Source: Nymphaea colorata (Eukaryota; Streptophyta; Magnoliopsida; Nymphaeales; Nymphaeaceae). From it: a stretch of DNA of 64,000 bases. This document shows, piece after piece, positions 22,561 through 33,659 of this stretch (position 1 is the stretch's first letter; each line of letters starts with the position of its first letter). The notes beneath the pieces were generated by a model, which searched no databases, was not told the origin of the DNA, and saw only the letters and a program-made list of their open reading frames with translations. A program made the translations under genes and the position numbers. The stretch lies in assembly GCF_008831285.2 (NCBI RefSeq), contig NC_045141.1:17780106-17844105 (forward strand). Reading direction: 5' to 3'.

Positions 22561-22589
22561 TAATTACTGGGGAAGACAAACGATCTTAA

Positions 22590-22810
22590 ATTAATCTAAA
22601 CTCTAGAAAGCATAGTAGCATACGTCGTAAGGGCGTTTATGTCATTGTTTTGCTTTGCGGGGCTTGCCCTAAGTATATAAGGGCACTGTTTTGGTTTGTA
22701 CTCTGTAATTCTTTTGTGATGGTGAAAACTGCTTTGTGTGGCAGCCGTAGATGAAAGAGTACGTTGTTTTTTAACCACATAAACTGTGTGTGTCTCATTC
22801 TCTTATTTTG
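22590..22810 (+). mobile_element. Probable solo LTR or LTR relic
   Basis: It contains an AGTATATAAGGGCA core-promoter-like motif, then TTTAACCACATAAACTGTGTGTGTC, like the 3' part of plant copia LTRs (compare GCCGAACCACGTATTTTTCTGTGTG in the intact element's LTR). No paired LTR, PBS or coding region adjoins, and the ends and target duplication are not defined. Confidence 0.4.
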
Positions 22811-22969
22811 TTTTATATTTTTAAGGTGTATGAACTCTTCTTTTGTTTTCTCTTTTCTCCCTGCATTAAAAGAGTGTGAGGGAGCCTCTTTCCTAATACC
22901 ATAATCACCTCTACCATCAAGTTTGGACCTCTCTTGATGTTATTTTGAGGTTCACAATTTTTTTATCAC

Positions 22970-23710
22970 AGTGAGTCGTATTGACTCGCACGGTTTTGGG
23001 TCAATGCCTTGATTTCTATGAAATTAATTAGGAACGTGAGCAGGTCCCCATTTAGCCCTCTTTGCTCTCTTAAATTTCTTTGGCCGTTGACAAATAAAGG
23101 AAGCTGACGTAATTATATATACTTCTAAGTCATTGTCATATTGTCAAGGAAAGGCAGAGTTGACAGGTAGTGGGTCTTTTGACTTTATATACTACAAAAG
23201 AGGAACCACCAATGTGCAAGTTAAAATGCGGCTGAGGTAACACCACAAGACACTAAAAATAAGCCTTGTACCGTAAGGAATTGAAGGATAGCTTCCGCGA
23301 TGGGTTTCCCTCACTCACCTGAAAGTCAATACCATCTTATTTTCCATTCTTCGAGGTTGTTTAGTTAATGAAACAGTAACATACCTTTCCAAGAACATGC
23401 CCAGAAATTGAAATATGTTCTTACAGTGTTGGGTTCATAGAACGCTACGTTACGTTACCATTTCAGCAGTCGAACGACCGGCACTAATGGCAATGGCCCT
23501 GTGCATGCCCATTTCCTTTTGGTCATGCATCTTCCTTCACTGGACGTTATTGTGAGTGTGATCGCAACGGTACAACCCGTCATACCAATTCGTGTCAAAT
23601 CCCTTTTCATAATCATCGATATAGAAATCAATGACAAAAGAGGATTTCCCTTTGTCCCTTCAATAACATCATCGAGATCAGCTACGTCTACGAATTGCCT
23701 CTTGGGTTAG
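22970..23710 (+). pseudogene. Dead fourth copy of the EG45-like gene
   Basis: The promoter remnant TTGACTCGCACGG...TTGGGTCAATGCC near 22981 matches the live module. ACTTCTAAGTCATTGTCAT (about 23121-23139) matches the start region CTTCTCTAAGTCATGGCCAT of copy 2, but the start codon is ATT (23132-23134). After an unmatched stretch, AATGGCAATGGCCCTGTGCATGCCCATTTCC (about 23483-23515; signal-peptide coding in copy 3) and ACATCATCGAGATCAGCTACGTCTAC (about 23665-23690; like the VIKISYQ end of exon 2) are recognisable. The cysteine-rich core is lost. No function is expected. Confidence 0.65.
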
Positions 23711-23714
23711 TCTT

Positions 23715-26267
23715 GACAAAAAATTGATGTTATATGATTCGAAAAATCATAAAAGAAGATTGAAAGTGTTGGAGCAGGGGAAGAGTAAAAGAGCAAAATC
23801 GTTCGAGAATGAAATGCGACAACACAAAGAAGAGGCTTCTTGGAATAACAAAAAATTAAATGGGCTTTCGAGAGAGAGAACATGCTACTATGGGAGGAAT
23901 GAGAGCATTTTATCTTTGTTGCTCTCATTTTTTTGTCTCTTGCCTTAGTCAAGTTTTCATGCCTTTATATAGACATACATGGAGAGAATTTCTAAGCATC
24001 TTAATTACTATATCATCATCTCAACGAAGGCCTTTACGATTCCACATTACTAAGCATTTTTACAATTTTCAAAATTTTTGAGAAGCACGAAATACCACCC
24101 TTTACTCCACCGTCCTTGAAATATCTTCGCTTTTAGATTTGGATCCTAAGTTACAGATCCAATTACAAATTGTACTTTTCAACAGGAAGATCATTTCCAT
24201 AAGTGCTTGAAATATCTGCTCAACTGTTGTAATTGAAATGTGATCAAGATGTCTCAGAACTTCAAAATTTACTACTGGGGATCAGTTTATAACATAGTTA
24301 ATTAAGAATCTTCGAAAGATCTTAAAAAGAAGGAATTTTTTACTAAAAGTCTGCTTACGCGTACGGGAAACTCAACCCGATTTGAGGGCTTTTTAACTCT
24401 AGAGATCAAATCCCTTTTGGGTTAAAATTTAGAAAAGATGATCTAAACAGCTTTATATATAGATTCTTTATGGGGATCACTTTTCCGTACGCTTACAAGG
24501 TGGACAAAATAAAAGAACGTCGATTTATGCCATTAGGTTTGTGACGCAGGGAATGAAAAGGCTTTCGATCTTCTTTCTCCTCAACACTTGAGCGATCCAT
24601 CAGGAATAATACTAGTCACACAGGGGATGGGAAAGGGCTTTCTATCTTTTTTCCTCAACCCTTCTGTTGATCCAGCAATATACCATTCTTCTTCTTCCCT
24701 TCCCTCATTCACAAAAATAAGCCATGAAGGACTTCACCAACAGATGGTGCAAAACTTGAAGAGACCAATTCGCTTATATGGGAAGGAAGAATTAACACAT
24801 ATCGAAATGTTGTTACGTGAAAAACTTCCCATCGAGTTGGATGAAGGCCTTGTCAGACCTACACCTAGATATCCACCCTCAGTTCCAGCACGAAATTGGA
24901 TTCCAGCAACAACCTTCTCCCCCTTGCATTCCCTAGGTTCGAATCCCAACAAGGAGTAGGCTTCCTAGCATAATTTGCGGAAACAGTATCTCCTTGGTCG
25001 CTTGGAGAAAAGCAGCTAGCTAGTAATTACGCAGAATGGCTGGTGTATTGGGACAGGATGAATTTTTTCCTACATATACAAAATTTTGGCTCTTCCAACT
25101 AGCGTTTGTTTAATCTTTGTGAGCAGATCAACATTAAAAAGTCTTTATTTTATCTCTAAACTTTAGGGTGGCATGTATTTCAAGGATGGTGTTGCTAGAA
25201 GTCAGTCAAAGGCCATGTTTCAAAAATCCATGAGTGTCTCTTTGAGCTCCCCTATATAATCTGATCATACAAACATAAAATATCGGTTGCAAAAGGTACA
25301 CAATTAAGATCAATATTAGTCACACAGGAGACGGGGAGAGGGCTCAATCTTGAGTTATTTTTTGCGATCACACTGTCAGAGTTTGGTGAGGCGTTCTCCC
25401 ATCGAAGGAAGCCTTTGAACTGTTCGAGTGCATCATGGTGATCCTACTTCATCTTTGAAGCGGATTCCAAGACCATGTTAGAACATGTTTTTGTTTTTCA
25501 ACGGTAAACTTTTCCTTATTGACAAATCCATCAACCTTACTCTAAGCAATTCAAACTAGCTTATAGTCTCAGAGCATCTTTCTCCTTGATCAAGGGGCGC
25601 CTCAGCCACTTGCAAATCGATATTTCAGCAGCTATGTCTCGTGGATCACCAATTTCTCGAGGTCTCAAGGTCTCATTCATTTAAATATGTGTTTTTTCAA
25701 TGTTTTTAGGGTGTTATTCTTTAGAATGCAGGGTTGGAATTATTTGATTGTTATTCTTTATGAAATATGTCAGTTTCCAGGCTGAAATTCAATGATCATC
25801 TGATCAAGAAGGGATCGACAAAATTGATCTGGTATTTTCTGATCAATCGCTTTAGGATTTGAGGCGATCAGCTTCAAAACGCTAGCTCTCACCCGATTGA
25901 TTTGAGCCACAACGCTGCTAAATCAAAGGGTTTTTAACTTTTTAAAGGGTCATAGTGGGCAGATTTCCGGTAGTTCTGCCAAGTTTTCAATGGTCAGGAG
26001 GCTAGGGTTTAGGAGATGCTTAGAAGAGGGTGGAGGTGGTTGCAAGGAGGGCTCCATTCCATAGCTTAGTTGTAGGGGAAACGGGCCAGCACCTAAAGAA
26101 CCTTATTTCGACTGTGTTGACGAGCTTATCAATCTCTTGTATGTGTTTGATCTATTCAAGGTTGATCTCAATCGGCCAGGGATTGAAGATAGAAGTGAGT
26201 CCTCTCACTCTATTCATTTTTTTTCTTCTCAAAAGTAGTTTTTCAAGTAGTGTGGAATGAAATCTCT

Positions 26268-26339
<72 letters not shown>

Positions 26340-27080
26340 AGCAGGAGTGAAGTGAGAGTCAGGCGGAGTAAAGGTAGTGAGGGTGCATGATACAGTTTTG
26401 CATTGAAGAAGCTCTATTCTGCTTCGACTAGAGCATCTTTGCTTTGTTTACTTCTTTCACAAGTGTGATCGCTATGCTTAGTATGTTATGGTTTATAATA
26501 TTTTTTACTGTAATCATATTCTTTTGACTCATTATTTATTTAAATTTCCATTTGGAGCTTTGTGCCAGGTATACCTTGCAACATGTGAAGTTTGTGAAAG
26601 ATGATCTAACAGAGTCCCTTCCTGCCAAAACGTTGTCATGTTACTATCTCCTACAAAACAAAACTAACTGGCAGAATTTCCAACTTAAAAGTAGTAGGTC
26701 ATACGTTATCAGTAGCATTACAATCTTGCGCTGCATGTGAGCAACGCCTTCACAGTTGCAGAGTATTTTGATTGAAGAGAATGCCAAACAGCTAGACGCA
26801 ATAGAGTCATTCCATTCTGTAAAATTTATATGGCCAATTAGGAAGCCCACTTTCAGAATCACTGGTACAAGATTGCCAACTTGTTCCTCCGTAACAACGA
26901 CAGACGATGACAATGAGAACAACTAAAAACAAAGATAATGAACATAAACAGCAGTAGCAACGATGATCTGGCTACACCTTTGAGACATCTAATTTAATAT
27001 TTGTCAAGTACAAGACCAACCAAAGCATGCACCTAAGTGCTTTAGTTTAACAATGTGCATTTAGATACAGAATTCTGCAC
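23715..27080. other. Gene-poor spacer left of the copia element
   Basis: A 123-codon ORF at 24588-24959 has no motif I recognise. Near 24340-24480 a stretch (GAGGGCTTTTTAACTCTAGAGATCAAAT and GGTTAAAATTTAGAAAAGATGATC in part) resembles the distal upstream region of the EG45-like blocks (10270-10330; 19510-19590), so duplication debris extends this far. It also holds the CT/TA microsatellite at 26266-26337. No supported gene. Confidence 0.45.
26266..26337. repeat. CT/TA compound microsatellite
   Basis: A (TC)n run changes directly to a (TA)n run near 26291. Confidence 0.9.
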
Positions 27081-27085
27081 AGTTC

Positions 27086-27425
27086 TGTTGGATCTTCCTA
27101 TCAAGGAGAAGAGGAGATCACGTTAATCAATTACTACATTCTTGGAAAGAGATGAGGAGATTGCGTCGATCCTGGACAGAGATTTTTGGAGATATCTCTT
27201 TCAAGCTTTTCTGGTTTATCCCTAACGTTTCTCTCCCTCTCATCTTTAGCCGATTGTAAATTGCTGCTATAAATATCTCCCTTGTATCTCTGATTGTTTC
27301 AAGTTCTGAATAAACAAGAGCTCCTCTCTTCTCTCGTGGATGTAGGCTAACATGCCGAACCACGTATTTTTCTGTGTGCTGTGATTGATTATGAATGTGG
27401 TGTAACAATCACAAAGTTTTCATCA
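27086..27425 (+). repeat. 5' LTR of the copia element (340 bp)
   Basis: It runs from TGTTGGATC to TTTTCATCA. CTATAAATATC (about 27268-27278) is the likely TATA box and GAATAAAC (about 27307) a likely poly(A) signal. Relative to the 3' LTR: G/C at the fifth internal base, T/G at ATTACTACATT, C/T at GCTAACATG, and one extra A at TTTCAAGTTC. Confidence 0.97.
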
Positions 27426-27440
27426 TGGTATCAGAGCTCA
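27426..27440 (+). promoter_or_regulatory. Primer-binding site complementary to initiator Met tRNA
   Basis: TGGTATCAGAGC directly abuts the 5' LTR. This matches the 3' end of plant initiator-Met tRNA, the usual Copia primer. Confidence 0.93.
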
Positions 27441-27991
27441 TCTGAAAAGGGGATTCCGGTGATTTCCTACAATTCTGGCCACCTGAGTTCTTTCCGGTGA
27501 CCGAACGTGATCTTATCAGAATCACCCATCCCTGTAATGCTCATATGAGCAATTGGAGTTGAATCTGAGCATAATCGTGCAAAAATTGAGGACGATTGTG
27601 TTGCTGCCAGAAAACAGGGGAAGATCCGGCGCGAGTCTGCCGCTGCAGCGTTGTTCAAAGTGGGAATTATTGCGCAACGTCTGTTCACGAAGTTGAGAAG
27701 CTATCTGTAAGGAGCGTCTGATTATCCAAGTTCTGCTGGTCTTCAGGAAGCTGTCCTGTGACTCTGTTCACAGGGACTGAATCTTCTAGTTTCCTTTCCT
27801 GGTGATTAGAAGGATCTTGACGACCTTCCTGCTCCTCACGACGCTCGCCAGATCGACTAGTCAATTCCTCAGTGAAAGGCGTCGTATAGGCAAGCTTCAG
27901 ATTAAAAATATGATTTTGTGGCAGCCAGCGATAGTTCAGACTTGAATCACATCATACGCATTACATTTCTTCTCAAATTGTTTTTCCTACC

Positions 27992-30900
27992 ATGGCGACA
28001 ACTCACTCTATCGGAGATTCGCCAAACAGCTTTAAGAGTGGGAACCATGACCAAGGTACGATAAAGATTACTACTGTTTTCTTGAATGAAACAAATTATC
28101 TGAGTTGGGCAAAAGCAGTTTGTTTATTCTTGAGCGGACGTTCAAAGATAGGCTATATTAATGGAAAAATCATGGCTCCTCTTCCATCTGATCCCAAATT
28201 CGATGAATGGCAATCAGAGAATGACATGGTTATGTCATGGATGATAAATTCCATGGAACCATCAATTGCAAATCTGTTTCTATATCAGGAAACAGCCAAA
28301 GGCGTATGGGATACTTTGAAAGAAATGTATGGCCAGCAGAACAATTTAGCTCGGGTGTATCAAATACAACTTGAAATTGCGAATCTGCAGAAAGAAGGAA
28401 AACAAACTCATCTCTACTTAAATCAATTGCGTTGTCTCTATGATGAACTACTACAATATCGACCAGCCGCTTCTGATCCGGAGGTTTACAAGCAGAGATT
28501 TGAGGAAGATAAAGTGTTTAAAGTACTCGCAAGACTCGGAACTGACTATGAAAGCCTTAGAAGTCAGATTCTCATGACTAAGCCACTGCTGAAGTTTAAT
28601 GAAGTATGTCAAGCGATCCAGAGGGAGGACGCACGCAGGAAAGTTATGAATGTCACGTCCAAAGATGAGATTAATGAAGGGACTCAAGAACGAATGGTGT
28701 GTCTTGCTAACGAAGGTAAACATGAAGGAATGGCATACTTCACTCGACCTGAAAAACCCACTTATAAGGTGGAGCATAGAAACCAGACAAATACAAATAC
28801 TAGAAATCGCAGCAAGTTGCGGTGTTCGTATTGCAAGAAAGTTGGTCATGCTCGTGAGAAGTGTTGGGAACTTGTCGGCAAGCCCACCAAGGAGAAAACA
28901 ATCTCTTCAAATCAGGCAGATCTTGCACACTTTGTTACCAAGGATGACTTAGAAAAATTTTTTCAGCATTTCTCCAAATCCAACCTCGTCTCAAGTCAAC
29001 CAGTTGGATCATCTACGGAAGGTAATAACCATGCTTTATTTACTCAAGCAAAGTCTCCTTTATGGGTTATCGATTCTGGGGCAACTGATCATATGACCAA
29101 TGATCCTCTTAAGTTAGTCGATCTTGATAGAGGAAATAAAAAACCAGTGTTTACTGCTGATGGTACCACTATAGCTGTCACTGGGATTGGAAAAACCAAT
29201 TTTTTTACAAATCATAAGACATCTAATGTTCTCTATGTGCCAAGAATCTCTACCAATTTAATGTCTGTTAGCAAAATCACTAATGATTATAACTGTGTGG
29301 CGATTTTTTCTCCAAAGGATGTGATTTTTCAGGACTTCCAAACGAAGAAAGTGATTGGTAGGGGTCGAGAGCAAGATGGTCTATATGTGATGGAGAACTT
29401 TGGAGTGAGTTTTTTTACTCGTACAAGCATGAAGAATAAAGAGTACCTCACATGGCACGCTAGACTTGGTCATATTGCTAATCAAAGCTTGAAGACCTTG
29501 GTCCCTCATCTCACTCTAGAAGAACATTCTTGTGACGCATGTGAATTCTCTAAGTCTACCAGGCTACCATTTCATACCTCCACTGAAAGGTCCACCAAGA
29601 TATTCGAGTTGGTTCACTCAGACGTATGGGGACCTGCTCCTATGGAATCGTATAATGGTTACAGGTACTATGTGTTATTTATTGATGATAAAACTCGTAT
29701 GTCATGGATTTTCTTTCTTAGAAATAAGAGTGAAGTGCTTGCTGTTTTTGAAGAGTTCTATTATATGGTATTGACTCAGTATGGGACCAAAATTAAAAAT
29801 CTTAGGTCTGACAATGGGGGGGAATATGTGAATGATTCCTTTTGCAATTTCATGAGAAAAAATGGTATACAACCTCAATACACGTGTGCAGGCACTCCAC
29901 AACAAAATGGAGTTGCAGAGAGAAAAAATCGTCAGCTACTAAATATTGCTAGATCTATCATGATGCATATGCATGTTCCCCAAAATTTTTGGTCTGATGC
30001 TATTGGTACAGCATGTTATCTTGCCAACCGAATACCAAACTCAAGTGTTGAAAATCAAATTCCTTTGGAACTTCTACTGCAGAGGCCTATTTCTATACGA
30101 CATCTTAAAGTGTTTGGGTGTAAATGCTTCGTTCATATTCAGGAAAAATTTCGAAATAAACTTGAGAAGCGAGCAATGAAGTGTATTTTTTTTGGGTATT
30201 CCAGCAAGAAAAAGGGCTACAAATGTTATGAGCCAGTTTTGAAAAAATTGTTTGTGACCAGAGATGTCAAATTCTTTGAACATGAGTCATTCTATGAGAA
30301 AGCAAATCAGGGGGAGGCACACACCCATGGAGATGGAATCATGGCATACAATGATAACATTGTTCTTCCCTTAGTGGATGTTTTTACCTCGACTTCCAAA
30401 TCTATTATGGAAAACCAGCCTTCACCCACCAATTCTATCCTTGAACCTATCCAAACTAGTGAAGCTAACCAAGAAAATCAACTTCTTCGCCGTTCCACTC
30501 GTCCTACTAGACCTCCATCTAGACTTAGTGATTTTTATACATACCTATCAACCAACCATGATCATTCTATAGATAAGTACCTAACATTCGAGACCATGTC
30601 TAAACCTTATCGATCCTATATCTTAAACACTTATACTCACCAAGAACCCAAAACCTATGAAGAGGCTAACAAACATCCACAATGGAAACAAGCCATGATG
30701 GAAGAACTTTCAGCATTAGATAAAAATCAGACTTGGGATTTGGTTCCTCTGCCGAAGGAGAAGAAAACTGTGGGATGCAAGTGGGTTTACAAAATAAAAT
30801 ATCACAGTGATGGCACCATAGAACGGTATAAGGCTCGTTTGGTTGCAAAAGGTTTTACTCAAACTGAAGGGATTGATTACAATGAAACGTTTGCTCCTGT

Positions 30901-32176
30901 TGCTAAGATGAACACAGTTAGAACTCTTATATCTGTGGCTTCAAACAAAAGATGGAACCTAACTCAACTAGATGTTAAGAATGCTTTTTTACATGGAAAA
31001 CTTGATGAAGAGGTCTACATGGAAGCACCGCAGGGAATATCCAATGAAAAAGGGTACGTATGCAAATTGAAAAAAGCACTTTATGGTCTGAAACAATCTC
31101 CAAGAGCATGGTTTTCTCGACTAAGTGATGCTCTTGTTAGTATTGGTTTTAAGAGAAGTGTTGCAGATTATACTATGTTTACATGTATTCGAGATTCAAA
31201 AATAACTATTCTACTTGTGTATGTAGATGACATCATTATGACAGGTGATAATGAGGAGTTTATGATTCATGTAAAAAAATACCTCAACAAACAATTTGAG
31301 ATCAAGGATCTTGGAAAGTTGAGGTACTTCTTGGGGATAGAAGTTGCTCATTCAGACAAAGGTGTGTTTCTATGTCAAAGAAAGTACGCTTTAGATCTTC
31401 TAAAAGAGACAAAGCACTTGGGTGTCAAAACTGCGGACACACCTCTTAAACAAAATTGCAAGTTAAGAAAGGACGAAGGAACAGAAGTAAAGAACATCCA
31501 AAGCTTTCAGAAACTTGTTGGCAAACTTATATATTTGACAGTAACCAGGCCAGACATTACTCATGCTGTTAGTACTATAAGCCAGTATATGCATAAGCCA
31601 AGATCCACACATGTTGATGCTGCAAATAGAATACTAAAATACTTAAAGGGCTCCCCAGGAAAGGGTATTCTGATGAAACGTGATCAGCCTATTGATGTGG
31701 TAGGCTACTCTGATGCTGATTGGGCTGGCGACCCAAATGATAGAAGGTCTACTTCCGGATTTTGCACATTTGTTGGTGGCAACTTAGTTACATGGAAGAG
31801 CAAGAAACAATCTGTTGTAGCCCGATCAAGTGCCGAAGCAGAGTATAGAGCTATGGCGGCATGTACTTGTGAATTGGTATGGATGAAAGCTATTCTAAAA
31901 GACATGAATATTGAAGTAAAAGAGCCAATGAAACTTATGTGCGATAATATGGCAGCTATATACATTGGAGCAAATCCTGTCTATCATGAACGCACAAAGC
32001 ATATTGAAGTTGATTGTCACTTCATTAGAGAAAAAATTCAAGATGGAACAATTCAGACGCCACATGTGAAGAGCGAATACCAATTGGCAGATATTTTTAC
32101 TAAGTCTCTTGGGAAGGAACGACATAGATATATTGTTAACAAGTTGAGGCAGATTGATATCTGCGCACCAACTTGA
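27992..32176 (+). CDS. Copia gag-pol polyprotein, intact (1394 aa)
   Basis: The ATG is in a strong context (CTACCATGG). Domains in order: gag (LNETNYLSW about 32-40; TAKGVWDTLKEMY; VYQIQLEIANLQ); zinc knuckle CX2CX4HX4C at residues 278-291; aspartic protease DSGA at 361-364; the gag-pre-integrase zinc region (WHARLGH...CDAC); integrase with D544, D607 and E643, the last two spaced DX35E; reverse transcriptase with QLDVKNAFLHG and YVDD at 1077-1080; RNase H with SDADWAG (D1241), SSAEAEYRA and the closing ADIFTKSL. Gag and pol are in one frame, as usual for Copia. No stop, frameshift or missing catalytic residue was seen, so the element could be autonomous. The 566-bp leader (27426-27991) is non-coding. 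Confidence 0.97.
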   Translation: MATTHSIGDSPNSFKSGNHDQGTIKITTVFLNETNYLSWAKAVCLFLSGRSKIGYINGKIMAPLPSDPKFDEWQSENDMVMSWMINSMEPSIANLFLYQETAKGVWDTLKEMYGQQNNLARVYQIQLEIANLQKEGKQTHLYLNQLRCLYDELLQYRPAASDPEVYKQRFEEDKVFKVLARLGTDYESLRSQILMTKPLLKFNEVCQAIQREDARRKVMNVTSKDEINEGTQERMVCLANEGKHEGMAYFTRPEKPTYKVEHRNQTNTNTRNRSKLRCSYCKKVGHAREKCWELVGKPTKEKTISSNQADLAHFVTKDDLEKFFQHFSKSNLVSSQPVGSSTEGNNHALFTQAKSPLWVIDSGATDHMTNDPLKLVDLDRGNKKPVFTADGTTIAVTGIGKTNFFTNHKTSNVLYVPRISTNLMSVSKITNDYNCVAIFSPKDVIFQDFQTKKVIGRGREQDGLYVMENFGVSFFTRTSMKNKEYLTWHARLGHIANQSLKTLVPHLTLEEHSCDACEFSKSTRLPFHTSTERSTKIFELVHSDVWGPAPMESYNGYRYYVLFIDDKTRMSWIFFLRNKSEVLAVFEEFYYMVLTQYGTKIKNLRSDNGGEYVNDSFCNFMRKNGIQPQYTCAGTPQQNGVAERKNRQLLNIARSIMMHMHVPQNFWSDAIGTACYLANRIPNSSVENQIPLELLLQRPISIRHLKVFGCKCFVHIQEKFRNKLEKRAMKCIFFGYSSKKKGYKCYEPVLKKLFVTRDVKFFEHESFYEKANQGEAHTHGDGIMAYNDNIVLPLVDVFTSTSKSIMENQPSPTNSILEPIQTSEANQENQLLRRSTRPTRPPSRLSDFYTYLSTNHDHSIDKYLTFETMSKPYRSYILNTYTHQEPKTYEEANKHPQWKQAMMEELSALDKNQTWDLVPLPKEKKTVGCKWVYKIKYHSDGTIERYKARLVAKGFTQTEGIDYNETFAPVAKMNTVRTLISVASNKRWNLTQLDVKNAFLHGKLDEEVYMEAPQGISNEKGYVCKLKKALYGLKQSPRAWFSRLSDALVSIGFKRSVADYTMFTCIRDSKITILLVYVDDIIMTGDNEEFMIHVKKYLNKQFEIKDLGKLRYFLGIEVAHSDKGVFLCQRKYALDLLKETKHLGVKTADTPLKQNCKLRKDEGTEVKNIQSFQKLVGKLIYLTVTRPDITHAVSTISQYMHKPRSTHVDAANRILKYLKGSPGKGILMKRDQPIDVVGYSDADWAGDPNDRRSTSGFCTFVGGNLVTWKSKKQSVVARSSAEAEYRAMAACTCELVWMKAILKDMNIEVKEPMKLMCDNMAAIYIGANPVYHERTKHIEVDCHFIREKIQDGTIQTPHVKSEYQLADIFTKSLGKERHRYIVNKLRQIDICAPT

Positions 32177-32185
32177 GGGGGAGAT
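32173..32185 (+). promoter_or_regulatory. Polypurine tract of the copia element
   Basis: TTGAGGGGGAGAT immediately precedes the 3' LTR and overlaps the gag-pol stop codon region. This is the standard plus-strand priming site. Confidence 0.9.
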
Positions 32186-32524
32186 TGTTGCATCTTCCTA
32201 TCAAGGAGAAGAGGAGATCACGTTAATCAATTACGACATTCTTGGAAAGAGATGAGGAGATTGCGTCGATCCTGGACAGAGATTTTTGGAGATATCTCTT
32301 TCAAGCTTTTCTGGTTTATCCCTAACGTTTCTCTCCCTCTCATCTTTAGCCGATTGTAAATTGCTGCTATAAATATCTCCCTTGTATCTCTGATTGTTTC
32401 AGTTCTGAATAAACAAGAGCTCCTCTCTTCTCTCGTGGATGTAGGCTAATATGCCGAACCACGTATTTTTCTGTGTGCTGTGATTGATTATGAATGTGGT
32501 GTAACAATCACAAAGTTTTCATCA
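32186..32524 (+). repeat. 3' LTR of the copia element (339 bp)
   Basis: It starts TGTTGCATC, ends TTTTCATCA, and is followed by the target duplication AGTTC. It differs from the 5' LTR by three substitutions and one 1-base indel. Confidence 0.97.
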
Positions 32525-32529
32525 AGTTC

Positions 32530-33657
<1,128 letters not shown>

Positions 33658-33659
33658 GA

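Larger units (their letters stand above)
27086..32524 (+). mobile_element. Intact Ty1/copia LTR retrotransposon, 5.4 kb
   Basis: LTRs at 27086-27425 and 32186-32524 begin TG and end CA. The element is flanked by the 5-bp target duplication AGTTC (27081-27085 and 32525-32529). It has an initiator-Met tRNA primer-binding site right after the left LTR, a polypurine tract right before the right LTR, and one uninterrupted gag-pol ORF in the Copia order (gag, protease, integrase, RT, RNase H). The LTRs differ by three substitutions and a one-base indel. Every cis and trans part expected of an autonomous element is present. Actual transcription and transposition cannot be judged from the sequence. 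Confidence 0.97.

Noticed and set aside
24936-24948. tRNA-like T-arm motif (GGTTCGAATCC)
   Set aside because: No matching acceptor stem, D-arm or anticodon arm at the right spacing.
24588-24959. 123-codon ORF with a proline-rich end
   Set aside because: No recognised domain and surrounded by duplication debris. It could be a transposon fragment, but I cannot support a call.
28451-28849. 132-codon minus-strand ORF
   Set aside because: Lies wholly antisense to the intact gag region of the copia element.
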